Source: Brevibacterium ravenspurgense (GTDB lineage Bacteria; Actinomycetota; Actinomycetes; Actinomycetales; Brevibacteriaceae). From it: 64,000 bases of DNA. The notes under the pieces were generated by a model, which was not told the origin of the DNA, did not search any database, and was given only the letters and a program-made list of their open reading frames with translations. The position numbers and the translations under genes are program-made. Below, piece by piece: positions 45,886-55,641 of this stretch. The stretch lies in the NCBI RefSeq assembly GCF_001584615.1, contig NZ_LQQC01000010.1, positions 744,001 through 808,000 on the forward strand. The letters run 5' to 3'. Every line of letters starts with the position of its first letter. Position 1 is the first letter of the stretch.

Positions 45886-46167
45886 ATGCCTCGTAGCTTG
45901 AAGAAGGGCCCCTTCGTAGACGAGCACCTTTTCCAGAAGGTCGCCGCTCAGAACGAAAAGGGCACCAACAACGTAATCAAGACGTGGTCGCGTCGCTCGA
46001 TGATCATCCCGGACTTCCTGGGACACACCATCGCGGTTCACGACGGACGCAAGCACGTCCCAGTGTTCATCACTGAATCAATGGTCGGGCACAAGCTCGG
46101 CGAATTCGCACCGACGCGGACGTTCCGCGGCCACGACAAGGACGACCGCAAGGGCCGCCGCGGCTGA
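45886..46167 (+). CDS. rpsS: 30S ribosomal protein S19
   Basis: 93 residues; [19 protein letters not shown] and [20 protein letters not shown]. 15 nt after rplB. Confidence 0.97.
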   Translation: MPRSLKKGPFVDEHLFQKVAAQNEKGTNNVIKTWSRRSMIIPDFLGHTIAVHDGRKHVPVFITESMVGHKLGEFAPTRTFRGHDKDDRKGRRG

Positions 46168-46206
46168 GCCGCGCCCCTACGGGTCCTATAAGGAGAGAAG
46201 GAAACG

Positions 46207-46581
46207 ATGGAAGCCAAGGCGAAGGCACGCTTTCTGCGTGTGACGCCCATGAAGGCTCGGCGTGTCGTTGACCTCGTTCGTGGTCAGCAGGCAACCGAAG
46301 CACTCGCGATGCTCAAGTTTGTTCCCCAGGCTGCATCTGAGCCTGTCTACAAACTCGTCGCATCGGGCATCAGCAACGCCCGTCAGGAAGCTGACAAGCT
46401 CGGCGTTGCATTCAATGAAGACGACCTCGTGATCTCGGAGATCTACGTTGACGAAGGACCGACCATGAAGCGGTTCCGTCCTCGCGCCCAGGGTCGTGCA
46501 CACCGCATCGACAAGCGCACCAGCCACATCACCGTGGTCCTCACGGACGGCTCGGACGCTGATGGGAAGGAGAACGCCTGA
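46207..46581 (+). CDS. rplV: 50S ribosomal protein L22
   Basis: 124 residues; [20 protein letters not shown] and the hairpin tip [19 protein letters not shown] that lines the exit tunnel. One-base overlap with rpsC. Confidence 0.96.
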   Translation: MEAKAKARFLRVTPMKARRVVDLVRGQQATEALAMLKFVPQAASEPVYKLVASGISNARQEADKLGVAFNEDDLVISEIYVDEGPTMKRFRPRAQGRAHRIDKRTSHITVVLTDGSDADGKENA

Positions 46582-47384
46582 TGGGTCAGAAGATCAACCC
46601 CACCGGGTTCCGGATGGGCATCACCACCGATCACCGTTCGAAGTGGTTCTCGGACTCGACCGTTAAGGGTCAGCGCTACAAGGACTACGTCGGCGAAGAC
46701 ATCCGCATTCGCAAGATGCTCGAAACCGATCTCGAACGCGCAGGTCTCGCAAAGATCAACATCGAGCGCACCCGCGACCGTGTCCGCGTGGACATCCACA
46801 CGGCACGCCCGGGCATCGTCATCGGCCGCCGCGGTGCGGAAGCCGACCGTCTGCGCTCGAAGCTCGAAAAGCTCACCGGCAAGCAGATCCAGCTGAACAT
46901 CCTCGAAGTCAAGAACCCCGAGGTCAACGCTCAGCTGGTCGCCCAGGGTGTTGCCGAGCAGCTCGCAAGCCGCGTGGCGTTCCGCCGCGCAATGCGCAAG
47001 GCAATCCAGTCCGCACAGCGCGCTGGTGCCAAGGGCATTCGTGTGCAGTGCTCGGGCCGCCTCGGCGGTGCTGAAATGAGCCGTTCGGAGTTCTACCGCG
47101 AAGGCCGTGTGCCGCTGCACACCCTGCGCGCGAACATCGACTACGGCTTCTACGAAGCTCACACCACCTTCGGCCGCATCGGCGTGAAGGTCTGGGTTTA
47201 CCGCGGCGACATGACCGACAAGGAACTTGCCGCTCAGGAAGCTGCACAGACCAACCAGCGCGGTGGACGCGGTGGTCGTGGTCGCGGACGCGGTGGACGC
47301 GGACGCGGCGGCCAGGGTGCAGCTCAGCAGAAGAACGACAATGCTGCAGCTTCGAAAGAAGCAGCAGCCGGAACGGAGGGCTGA
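46581..47384 (+). CDS. rpsC: 30S ribosomal protein S3 with RG-rich tail
   Basis: 267 residues. KH domain ([19 protein letters not shown]) and C-terminal domain are complete. They are followed by an unusual ~45-residue tail rich in Arg-Gly ([19 protein letters not shown]) and Ala/Asn. S3 lines the mRNA entry pore with S4 and S5. Confidence 0.97.
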   Translation: MGQKINPTGFRMGITTDHRSKWFSDSTVKGQRYKDYVGEDIRIRKMLETDLERAGLAKINIERTRDRVRVDIHTARPGIVIGRRGAEADRLRSKLEKLTGKQIQLNILEVKNPEVNAQLVAQGVAEQLASRVAFRRAMRKAIQSAQRAGAKGIRVQCSGRLGGAEMSRSEFYREGRVPLHTLRANIDYGFYEAHTTFGRIGVKVWVYRGDMTDKELAAQEAAQTNQRGGRGGRGRGRGGRGRGGQGAAQQKNDNAAASKEAAAGTEG

Positions 47385-47387
47385 CAC

Positions 47388-47804
47388 GTGCTGATCCCTC
47401 GTCGTGTTAAGTACCGTAAGCCGCACCACCCCAACCTCGACGGCTACGCCAAGGGCGGAACCGAACTTGCATTCGGTGAATGGGGCATTCAGGCACTCGA
47501 CGCTGCATACGTGACCAACCGTCAGATCGAAGCAGCTCGTATTGCCATGACGCGCCACATCAAGCGCGGCGGTAAGGTCTGGATCAACATCTTCCCGGAC
47601 CGCCCCATTACCAAGAAGCCTGCTGAAACCCGTATGGGTTCCGGTAAGGGTTCGCCCGAATGGTGGGTTGCTCCCGTCAAGCCCGGACGCATCATGTTCG
47701 AACTCGGCGGTGTTTCGGAAGAGGTGGCCCGCGAAGCTCTGCGCCTCGCAATCCACAAGCTTCCGATGAAGGCCCGCATTGTTTCTCGTGAAGGTGGTGA
47801 ATGA
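47388..47804 (+). CDS. rplP: 50S ribosomal protein L16
   Basis: 138 residues; [16 protein letters not shown] and [23 protein letters not shown] start, SD GGAGGG inside rpsC. Confidence 0.97.
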   Translation: MLIPRRVKYRKPHHPNLDGYAKGGTELAFGEWGIQALDAAYVTNRQIEAARIAMTRHIKRGGKVWINIFPDRPITKKPAETRMGSGKGSPEWWVAPVKPGRIMFELGGVSEEVAREALRLAIHKLPMKARIVSREGGE

Positions 47805-47805
47805 C

Positions 47806-48057
47806 GTGGCAGTAGGATCCAAGGATCTGACCATGGACGTTCTCGACGGCTACAACAACGAACGTCTGGGCGAAGAGCTCAAGAAGGCAAAGGCTGAACT
47901 GTTCAACCTGCGCTTCCAGGCCGCAACCGGCCAGCTCGAAAACCCCGGCCGTGTGAAGGCCGTCCGGAAGGACATTGCACGCATCTACACCGTGCTTCGC
48001 GAACGCGAGCTTCTGCTCCGCACCAACCCGGCTGACGCTAAGGAAGAGGGCAAGTGA
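47806..48057 (+). CDS. rpmC: 50S ribosomal protein L29
   Basis: 83 residues from GTG at 47806 ([20 protein letters not shown]), one base after the rplP stop; GGTGG upstream. [20 protein letters not shown] is the L29 core. Upstream in-frame GTG/TTG codons lie within rplP and would break the family start. Confidence 0.94.
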   Translation: MAVGSKDLTMDVLDGYNNERLGEELKKAKAELFNLRFQAATGQLENPGRVKAVRKDIARIYTVLRERELLLRTNPADAKEEGK

Positions 48058-48332
48058 TGTCTGAAGTGACAGAAACCACCCAGCGCGGCAGCCGTAAGAC
48101 CGCGCGCGGCTACGTTGTGTCTGACAAAATGGACAAGACCATCGTGGTTGAGGTCGAGCGCCGCAAACAGCACCGTCTGTACGGCAAGATCATGCGCACG
48201 ACCACCAAGTTCAAGGCCCACGACGAAGACAACACCGCAGGTGTTGGCGACCTCGTGCGTGTTGCTGAGACCCGTCCGTACTCGGCAACGAAGCGCTGGC
48301 GACTCGTAGAGATCATCGAGCGCGCCAAGTAA
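48057..48332 (+). CDS. rpsQ: 30S ribosomal protein S17
   Basis: 91 residues; [20 protein letters not shown] and [23 protein letters not shown] shares a base with the rpmC stop. Confidence 0.95.
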   Translation: MSEVTETTQRGSRKTARGYVVSDKMDKTIVVEVERRKQHRLYGKIMRTTTKFKAHDEDNTAGVGDLVRVAETRPYSATKRWRLVEIIERAK

Positions 48333-48358
48333 TTCGCGGCCACCAGCTGCGGTCCACC

Positions 48359-48393
48359 CCGGTCCCGCCCCCACTCCTGGGGGCGGCTACCGG
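48359..48393 (+). terminator. Strong hairpin between rpsQ and rplN
   Basis: CCGGT...CCGCCCCC, loop ACTCCT, GGGGGCGG...ACCGG. It lies in the 140-bp gap that divides the S10 and spc gene sets. No T-run; could be a rho-independent-like stop, a processing site or a translational operator. Confidence 0.55.
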
Positions 48394-48472
48394 GGAACCG
48401 CACACGGGCACTGTAAACACAACCGTTCCGCAAGGCTCATAACGAGAACCAGCGTGACGACAGGAGAAGACA

Positions 48473-48841
48473 TTGATCCAGCAGGAGTCGCGACTCAAAG
48501 TCGCTGACAACACCGGAGCCAAGGAAATCCTGGCCATCCGGATCCTCGGGGGTTCAGGACGTCGCTACGCGTCCGTCGGTGACACGATCGTCGCCACGGT
48601 CAAGGACGCAATCCCCGGCGGCAACGTTAAGAAGGGCGACATCGTCAAGGCTGTCGTTGTGCGCACCCGCAAGGCACAGCGCCGCAACGACGGTTCATAC
48701 ATTTCGTTCGACGAAAACGCAGCCGTCATCCTCAAGACCGACGGTGAACCGCGCGGTACCCGCATCTTCGGCCCCGTGGGCCGTGAACTGCGCGAAAAGA
48801 AGTTCATGAAGATCATCTCGCTCGCACCGGAGGTGTTGTAA
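48473..48841 (+). CDS. rplN: 50S ribosomal protein L14
   Basis: 122 residues; TTG start giving [28 protein letters not shown]. Start of the spc gene set. Confidence 0.97.
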   Translation: MIQQESRLKVADNTGAKEILAIRILGGSGRRYASVGDTIVATVKDAIPGGNVKKGDIVKAVVVRTRKAQRRNDGSYISFDENAAVILKTDGEPRGTRIFGPVGRELREKKFMKIISLAPEVL

Positions 48842-48843
48842 GA

Positions 48844-49215
48844 ATGACGGCACCTAAGCTGCACATCAAGAAGGGCGACACCGTTCAGGTGATCGCCGGT
48901 GCTAAGCAGGAGCGCGGCGGCGACCGCGGCAAGCAGGGCAAGGTCCTGGCCGTGTACCCCGAACGCCAGCGTGTTCTGGTCGAAGGCGTCAACCGCATCA
49001 CCAAGCACAAGCGCGCCACTCAGACCGCAGCCGGCGCCACCGCCGGCGGCATCGAGATCCACGAAGCTCCGATTCACGTTTCGAACGTCATGCTCGTTGA
49101 CCCCAAGGACAACAAGCCGACCCGCGTGGGCTTCCGCGAGGAAAAGGTTGAACGCGACGGCCGTACCAAGACCGTCCGCGTCCGCTACTCGCGTCGTACC
49201 GGAGAGGACATCTGA
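48844..49215 (+). CDS. rplX: 50S ribosomal protein L24
   Basis: 123 residues; KOW motif [20 protein letters not shown] and [13 protein letters not shown]. Overlaps rplE by one base. Confidence 0.96.
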   Translation: MTAPKLHIKKGDTVQVIAGAKQERGGDRGKQGKVLAVYPERQRVLVEGVNRITKHKRATQTAAGATAGGIEIHEAPIHVSNVMLVDPKDNKPTRVGFREEKVERDGRTKTVRVRYSRRTGEDI

Positions 49216-49787
49216 TGACTGAAGCAACAGCAACCAGCCGTCCTGCACCTCGACTGCGCGAGTTCTACCGCAACGAAATCGTCGCGAAGATGCAGGAGGA
49301 GTTCAACTACGCGAACCCCATGCAGGTTCCTACGATCGAAAAGGTCGTCGTGAACATGGGTGTTGGTGACGCCGCGCGTGACTCGAAGCTCATCGAAGGC
49401 GCGATCAACGACCTGACCCTCATCACGGGTCAGAAGCCGGTTGTCACCCGCGCACGCAAGTCGATCGCACAGTTCAAGCTGCGTGAAGGTCAGCCCATCG
49501 GCGCTCACGTGACTCTGCGCCGTGCACGCATGTGGGAATTCCTTGACCGCACCATTTCGCTGGCTCTGCCGCGTATCCGCGACTTCCGCGGACTCTCGGA
49601 CCGCCAGTTCGACGGCAACGGAAACTACACCTTCGGCCTGACCGAACAGTCGATGTTCCACGAAATCAACCAGGACAGCATCGACCGTGTTCGCGGTATG
49701 GACATCACGATCGTCACGACCGCCAAGACCGACGAAGAGGGCCGGGCGCTTATCAAGCACCTGGGCTTCCCCTTTAAGACAAACTGA
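49215..49787 (+). CDS. rplE: 50S ribosomal protein L5
   Basis: 190 residues; [36 protein letters not shown] and the C-terminal [18 protein letters not shown]. Followed directly by rpsH with no rpsN. Confidence 0.97.
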   Translation: MTEATATSRPAPRLREFYRNEIVAKMQEEFNYANPMQVPTIEKVVVNMGVGDAARDSKLIEGAINDLTLITGQKPVVTRARKSIAQFKLREGQPIGAHVTLRRARMWEFLDRTISLALPRIRDFRGLSDRQFDGNGNYTFGLTEQSMFHEINQDSIDRVRGMDITIVTTAKTDEEGRALIKHLGFPFKTN

Positions 49788-49806
49788 ACCACTACGTTGA
49801 AGGTCC

Positions 49807-49832
49807 GTGCCGGGACCCTAGGGGACCGGCAC
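49807..49832 (+). promoter_or_regulatory. Hairpin in the rplE-rpsH gap
   Basis: GTGCCGG pairs with CCGGCAC around a loop containing CCCTAGGGG. It stands where rpsN lies in other bacteria; in E. coli the S8 operator of the spc operon is in the equivalent region, so an S8-type control site is possible. Confidence 0.35.
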
Positions 49833-49863
49833 AGAAACCGCAGCGAGGAAGGGCTAAAGCCCA

Positions 49864-50262
49864 ATGACTATGACTGACCCAGTCGCAGACATGCTTACGC
49901 GTCTGCGCAACGCCAACTCGGCGTACCACGAGGATGTCAGCATGCCGCACAGCAAGCTGAAGGCAAACATCGCCGACATCCTCAAGGCCGAGGGCTACAT
50001 CGCCGACTACCGCGTCGAAGACGCTCGTGTTGGCAAGATCCTGGAAATGGACCTGAAGTTCGGCCCGAACCGTGAACGTTCGATCGCCGGCCTCAAGCGC
50101 ATCTCCAAGCCCGGTCTTCGCGTCTACGCCAAGAGCACGAACCTGCCGAAGGTTCTCGGCGGTCTCGGCATCGCGATTCTGTCCACGTCGTCCGGTCTCA
50201 TGACTGACCGCACGGCAGCTAAGAAGGGTGTGGGCGGGGAAGTCCTCGCCTACGTCTGGTAA
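49864..50262 (+). CDS. rpsH: 30S ribosomal protein S8
   Basis: 132 residues; [20 protein letters not shown] and the C-terminal [20 protein letters not shown]. In E. coli S8 represses the spc operon. Confidence 0.97.
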   Translation: MTMTDPVADMLTRLRNANSAYHEDVSMPHSKLKANIADILKAEGYIADYRVEDARVGKILEMDLKFGPNRERSIAGLKRISKPGLRVYAKSTNLPKVLGGLGIAILSTSSGLMTDRTAAKKGVGGEVLAYVW

Positions 50263-50280
50263 GGGAAAGGAGAGAGCACA

Positions 50281-50817
50281 ATGTCACGTATCGGCAAGCG
50301 CCCCATCTCCGTCCCCAGCGGTGTTGAGGTCAAGATCGACGGCCAGACCGTCAACGTGAAGGGCCCCAAGGGCGAACTGAGCCACACCGTTGCAGAACCG
50401 ATCACGGTTGCACTGGAAGACGGCGTCATCACCCTTGAGCGTCCGAACGAAGAGCGCGAATCCCGCGCCCTGCACGGTCTGTCGCGCACGATGGTCGACA
50501 ACATGATCATCGGTGTGACCCAGGGCTACGAGAAGAAGCTCGAGATCGTCGGCACCGGTTACCGCGTTCAGGCGAAGGGCAGCGACATCGAAATGTCGCT
50601 GGGCTACTCGCACTCGATCCCGGTTGCCGCTCCGAAGGGAATCACCTTCACGGTTGAGGGCAACAACAAACTCACCGTCAGCGGAATCGACAAGCAGCTT
50701 GTCGGCGAAGTCGCTGCGAACATCCGCAAGCTTCGCAAGCCCGAACCCTACAAGGGCAAGGGTGTCCGCTACGCAGGCGAACAGGTTCGCCGCAAGGTTG
50801 GAAAGGCTGGTAAGTAA
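50281..50817 (+). CDS. rplF: 50S ribosomal protein L6
   Basis: 178 residues; [20 protein letters not shown] and the [17 protein letters not shown]-terminal motif. SD AAGGAGAG. Confidence 0.97.
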   Translation: MSRIGKRPISVPSGVEVKIDGQTVNVKGPKGELSHTVAEPITVALEDGVITLERPNEERESRALHGLSRTMVDNMIIGVTQGYEKKLEIVGTGYRVQAKGSDIEMSLGYSHSIPVAAPKGITFTVEGNNKLTVSGIDKQLVGEVAANIRKLRKPEPYKGKGVRYAGEQVRRKVGKAGK

Positions 50818-50819
50818 CC

Positions 50820-51200
50820 ATGGCCTTCGGATTGAAGAAGAGCCGCGGCAAGTCCAAGACTGCTGCACGCAACCGTCGCCACGCTCGTCTGCGCAAGCAC
50901 ATCAACGGCACGCCCGAACGTCCCCGTCTTTCGGTGACCCGTTCGTCGCGTCACGTGTTCGTCCAGGTTATCGACGACGAAGCCGGCAAGACCGTTGCTT
51001 CGGCTTCCACCATGGAAACCGAGCTGCGTTCGTTCGACGGCGACAAGACCGCAAAGGCCCGCAAGGTCGGCGAACTGATCGCCGAACGCGCGAAGGCTGT
51101 CGGTGTTGAGGCTGTCGTCTTTGACCGCGGCGGCAACGCCTACCACGGCCGTGTGGCCGCAATCGCAGAGGGCGCACGTGAAGGAGGTCTGGCGCTGTGA
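50820..51200 (+). CDS. rplR: 50S ribosomal protein L18
   Basis: 126 residues; [20 protein letters not shown] and [20 protein letters not shown]. Binds 5S rRNA. Overlaps rpsE by 4 nt. Confidence 0.97.
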   Translation: MAFGLKKSRGKSKTAARNRRHARLRKHINGTPERPRLSVTRSSRHVFVQVIDDEAGKTVASASTMETELRSFDGDKTAKARKVGELIAERAKAVGVEAVVFDRGGNAYHGRVAAIAEGAREGGLAL

Positions 51201-51826
51201 GCAACGAAGAGAAGACAAACCAGACTGAGCAGCAGAACCCCGATCGCGGTCGCGGTCGTGGTCGCGGCCAGGGCGGTCGCCGCGGTGGACGCGGTGAGCG
51301 CGAAGACAAGAACCAGTTCATTGAGCACGTTGTCACCATCAACCGCGTGTCCAAGGTTGTGAAGGGCGGACGCCGTTTCTCCTTCACCGCCCTGGTCGTT
51401 GTGGGCGATGGCGATGGCATGGTCGGCATGGGCTACGGCAAGGCCAAGGAAGTTCCCGCGGCTATTGCCAAGGGTGTTGAGGAAGCGAAGAAGAACTTCT
51501 TCCGCGTTCCCCGCATCGAGAAGACCATTCCGCACCCGGTGCAGGGTGAAGACGCCGCTGGCGTTGTCCTGCTGCGTCCGGCTTCGGCCGGTACCGGTGT
51601 TATCGCCGGTGGTCCGGTCCGCGCCGTCCTCGACTGCGCTGGCATCCACGACATTCTTTCGAAGTCGTTGGGTTCGGCTAACGCCATCAACATCGTGCAC
51701 GCCACCATCGCAGCGCTGAAGGGCCTGGAGCGTCCGGAGGAAGTCGCGGCTCGCCGTGGTCTTCCGGTTGACGAAGTTGCTCCGCACGCTCTTCTGCGCG
51801 CAGCAGAAAGCGGGGCTAGCGCCTGA
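51197..51826 (+). CDS. rpsE: 30S ribosomal protein S5 with RG-rich N-terminus
   Basis: 209 residues. An N-terminal extension of about 38 residues ([18 protein letters not shown]) precedes the S5 fold ([38 protein letters not shown]). S5 and S3 share the mRNA entry site, and both carry RG tracts here. GTG start, SD AAGGAGG. Confidence 0.97.
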   Translation: MSNEEKTNQTEQQNPDRGRGRGRGQGGRRGGRGEREDKNQFIEHVVTINRVSKVVKGGRRFSFTALVVVGDGDGMVGMGYGKAKEVPAAIAKGVEEAKKNFFRVPRIEKTIPHPVQGEDAAGVVLLRPASAGTGVIAGGPVRAVLDCAGIHDILSKSLGSANAINIVHATIAALKGLERPEEVAARRGLPVDEVAPHALLRAAESGASA

Positions 51827-52011
51827 TGGCTAAGAAGCTGAAGATTACGCAGATCAAGTCGACAATCGGTGGCAAGCCACAGCACCGTGAAACCATTCGC
51901 ACCCTGGGTCTCAAGCGTCTTCACCACTCGGTGATTCGCGAAGACCGTCCTGAGGTTCGCGGCATGGTCAACGCTGTGCGCCACCTGGTTAAGTGCGAAG
52001 AGGTGGACTGA
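51826..52011 (+). CDS. rpmD: 50S ribosomal protein L30
   Basis: 61 residues; [20 protein letters not shown] and [20 protein letters not shown]. One-base overlap with rpsE. Confidence 0.96.
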   Translation: MAKKLKITQIKSTIGGKPQHRETIRTLGLKRLHHSVIREDRPEVRGMVNAVRHLVKCEEVD

Positions 52012-52012
52012 C

Positions 52013-52468
52013 ATGGCTGAAGAACGCGCACTCAAGCTTCACCACCTGCGCCCCGCTAAGGGCGAAAAGACCGCCAAGCAGCGCTACGGTCGCGGTGAAG
52101 CAGGTAAGGGCGGTAAGACCGCAGGCCGCGGAACCAAGGGCACGCAGGCCCGTTACCAGGTTCCCCACGGCTTTGAGGGTGGCCAGACGCCGCTGCACAT
52201 GCGTCTGCCGAAGCTCCGCGGTTTCAAGAACCCGAACAAGGTGACCTACGCGGTCGTCAACCTGGACAAGCTGCAGACTCTGTTCCCGGAAGGCGGCGAC
52301 ATCACTGTTGCCGATCTGGTTGAGAAGGGCGCTGTTCGCGCCAAGCAGCCCGTCAAGGTTCTTGGTGAGGGCGAACTTACCGTGAAGATCAACATTACGG
52401 CTCAGAAGTTCTCCGGTTCTGCGATCGAAAAGATCAAGGCTGCCGGCGGTACCGCTACTGAAGCCTGA
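52013..52468 (+). CDS. rplO: 50S ribosomal protein L15
   Basis: 151 residues; [20 protein letters not shown] and [19 protein letters not shown]. Last gene before a terminator that separates it from secY. Confidence 0.96.
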   Translation: MAEERALKLHHLRPAKGEKTAKQRYGRGEAGKGGKTAGRGTKGTQARYQVPHGFEGGQTPLHMRLPKLRGFKNPNKVTYAVVNLDKLQTLFPEGGDITVADLVEKGAVRAKQPVKVLGEGELTVKINITAQKFSGSAIEKIKAAGGTATEA

Positions 52469-52499
52469 TTGACGACAGCTGAGGCTGTCTGATTTCGCT

Positions 52500-52534
52500 G
52501 ACGAGGCGGAGGTCAACTTGACCTCCGCCTCGTC
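52500..52534 (+). terminator. Terminator after rplO
   Basis: GACGAGGCGGAGGTCAA pairs perfectly with its complement around a single C, followed by TGTTTT. The arm is a copy of the ACGAGG repeat family. Confidence 0.88.
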
Positions 52535-52582
52535 TGTTTTGTGTGGGGCAGGGGGCGAGGTGCCGGTCGCCTGGTATCTCAG

Positions 52583-52619
52583 ACTCGGGTTTGCTTGGCT
52601 TGGTGGACCCGAGTAAAGT
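52583..52619 (+). promoter_or_regulatory. secY promoter framed by an inverted repeat
   Basis: TTGCTT (52591-52596), 17-bp spacer, TAAAGT (52614-52619). ACTCGGGT (52583-52590) and ACCCGAGT (52607-52614) form an 8-bp inverted repeat that flanks the -35 and touches the -10. Confidence 0.6.
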
Positions 52620-52693
52620 ACCTGCGGTATCTGTCTGCGGAATCGTCGTGCCTGAAATTTCCGGCTCGGAGGTTCCTTATCTCAGGAGGACGT

Positions 52694-53995
<1,302 letters not shown>

Positions 53996-54028
53996 TAAGC
54001 GGGAAAGCTCACTTACACCTTTGACCAG

Positions 54029-54079
54029 AGCGCAGACCCGAATCCTGACCAGACCGGTTGGGGTTCGGGTCTGTGCGCT
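54029..54079 (+). terminator. Hairpin between secY and adk
   Basis: AGCGCAGACCCGAA pairs with TTCGGGTCTGTGCGCT with a 2-nt bulge. No T-run follows; it may be an mRNA-processing or partial termination site. Confidence 0.5.
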
Positions 54080-54118
54080 TAGGTAGCATTCGATTAGGAA
54101 CAAATCGGAAGGACGCAC

Positions 54119-54688
54119 ATGACAAAGCGCATCATCCTCATCGGCCCTCCCGGTGCCGGCAAGGGCACGCAGGCCGCCAAGCTCAGCTCCACGCTGTCGA
54201 TCCCCGCTATTTCGACCGGAGATATCTTCCGTGCGAACGTGAAGGGCGAAACCGAACTGGGCAAGAAGGCTAAGCGCTACATGGACGCTGGCGAATACGT
54301 ACCGGACGAGGTCACCAACTCGATGGTTGCCGACCGTCTGCAGCAGGACGATGCCAAGGAGGGCTTCCTCCTCGACGGCTACCCCCGCACTGAGGCTCAG
54401 GTGAATGAGCTCGACAAGATGCTGGAAGCAGCTGGCCACAGCCTGGATGCTGTTGTCGAACTGACTGCTGACACCGATGAGATTGTCGGCCGCCTGCTAG
54501 CTCGCGCCCAGACTGAGGGCCGTTCGGACGACACTGAAGATGTCATCCGCCACCGTATGGATGTGTACGAAGAGCAGACTCAGCCGTTGACTGACATCTA
54601 CCGTCGCCGCGGTCTGCTGCGTCAGGTGGACGGCCTCGGGGAAATCGATGCCATCACCGAGCGGATTATGAAAGTACTTGAAGGCTGA
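54119..54688 (+). CDS. adk: Adenylate kinase
   Basis: 189 residues, short form without zinc lid. P-loop LIGPPGAGKGTQAAKL, NMP site and FLLDGYPRTEAQV. Interconverts ATP, ADP and AMP. SD GGAAGGA; shares one base with map. Confidence 0.97.
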   Translation: MTKRIILIGPPGAGKGTQAAKLSSTLSIPAISTGDIFRANVKGETELGKKAKRYMDAGEYVPDEVTNSMVADRLQQDDAKEGFLLDGYPRTEAQVNELDKMLEAAGHSLDAVVELTADTDEIVGRLLARAQTEGRSDDTEDVIRHRMDVYEEQTQPLTDIYRRRGLLRQVDGLGEIDAITERIMKVLEG

Positions 54689-55524
54689 TGTTCGGTCCTA
54701 AGATCGAATTGAAGACGGACGACCAGATCCGCACAATGCGTCGTGCGGGTCTGGTCACCCGTGCTGCTTTGGAAGCAGCTGCGGCCGCCTGCGTGCCCGG
54801 CGCTACGACGGAAGACGTCGATGCCGCTGGAGCCCGGGTTATTGAGGAGCACGGCGCAACGTCGAACTTCTTGGGCTACATGGGCTATCCAGCCACGCTG
54901 TGCGTTTCGGTCAATGACGTCATCGTTCACGGAATCCCGTCTGACGACATCGTCCTCAAAGAGGGAGACATGGTGTCGATTGATGGAGGTGCGATCGTTG
55001 ACGGCTGGCACGGCGATTCCGCTATCACTGTTTTTGTGGGCGGACGCGAAGCTGCGCGCAAGCAGGACCTTCGGGTGTCTGATGCGACGGAAGAGTCCAT
55101 GTGGGCGGGTATCGCGGCTTTTTCGCGTGCCAAGCACATCGACGAAATCGGTGCGGCCATTGAGGGCTGGGTGTTGGAAAACGCACCTGAACTCGAAGGC
55201 GGGCTGATCGAAGACTTCACGGGTCACGGCATCGGTTCGCAGATGCACATGGAACCGGAAGTGCTCAACTACGCGGTGAAGAAGCGCGGTCCGAAGATCA
55301 AGCCGGGTATGGCCATCTGCATTGAGCCGATGCTCACCACCGGCGGCGCTGACAGCCGCACGCTTGATGACGAATGGACTGTCGTCACCGCTGATGGTTC
55401 CCGAGCATCCCATTGGGAGCACACGGTTGCCCGCCACGCCAAGGGCATTTGGGTGCTCACCGCCCCGGACGGCGGCAGGGAGCGTCTGGCGCGCTACGGC
55501 GTCGAGCCGGTTCCGCTGGACTGA
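54688..55524 (+). CDS. map: Methionine aminopeptidase, type I
   Basis: 278 residues. Metal ligands lie in MVSIDGGAIVDGWHGDSAIT (two Asp), DFTGHGIGSQMHMEP (His), AICIEPML (Glu) and HWEHTVA (Glu). Removes N-terminal Met. No N-terminal SH3-binding extension. Coupled to adk, ends at a strong terminator. Confidence 0.96.
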   Translation: MFGPKIELKTDDQIRTMRRAGLVTRAALEAAAAACVPGATTEDVDAAGARVIEEHGATSNFLGYMGYPATLCVSVNDVIVHGIPSDDIVLKEGDMVSIDGGAIVDGWHGDSAITVFVGGREAARKQDLRVSDATEESMWAGIAAFSRAKHIDEIGAAIEGWVLENAPELEGGLIEDFTGHGIGSQMHMEPEVLNYAVKKRGPKIKPGMAICIEPMLTTGGADSRTLDDEWTVVTADGSRASHWEHTVARHAKGIWVLTAPDGGRERLARYGVEPVPLD

Positions 55525-55535
55525 GCAAAGCTGAC

Positions 55536-55582
55536 TCACGAGGTGGGTGTTCAGATTTCTGAACACCCACCTCGTGATTTTT
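55536..55582 (+). terminator. Terminator after map
   Basis: TCACGAGGTGGGTGTTCAG and its exact complement around ATTT, followed by TTTTT. A 19-bp perfect stem whose arm matches the ACGAGGTG repeat family. Confidence 0.95.
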
Positions 55583-55625
55583 GCTGACTTTTTGCTCCAT
55601 GAACCTTGACTCTCACCTGTGTCCA

Positions 55626-55631
55626 TATAAT
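55626..55631 (+). promoter_or_regulatory. -10 of the surface hydrolase gene
   Basis: Perfect TATAAT, 10 nt before the GTG start at 55642, giving a leader of at most a few nucleotides. TTGACT lies 14 bp upstream, shorter than usual spacing. Confidence 0.5.
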
Positions 55632-55641
55632 TTTGTGTTCT

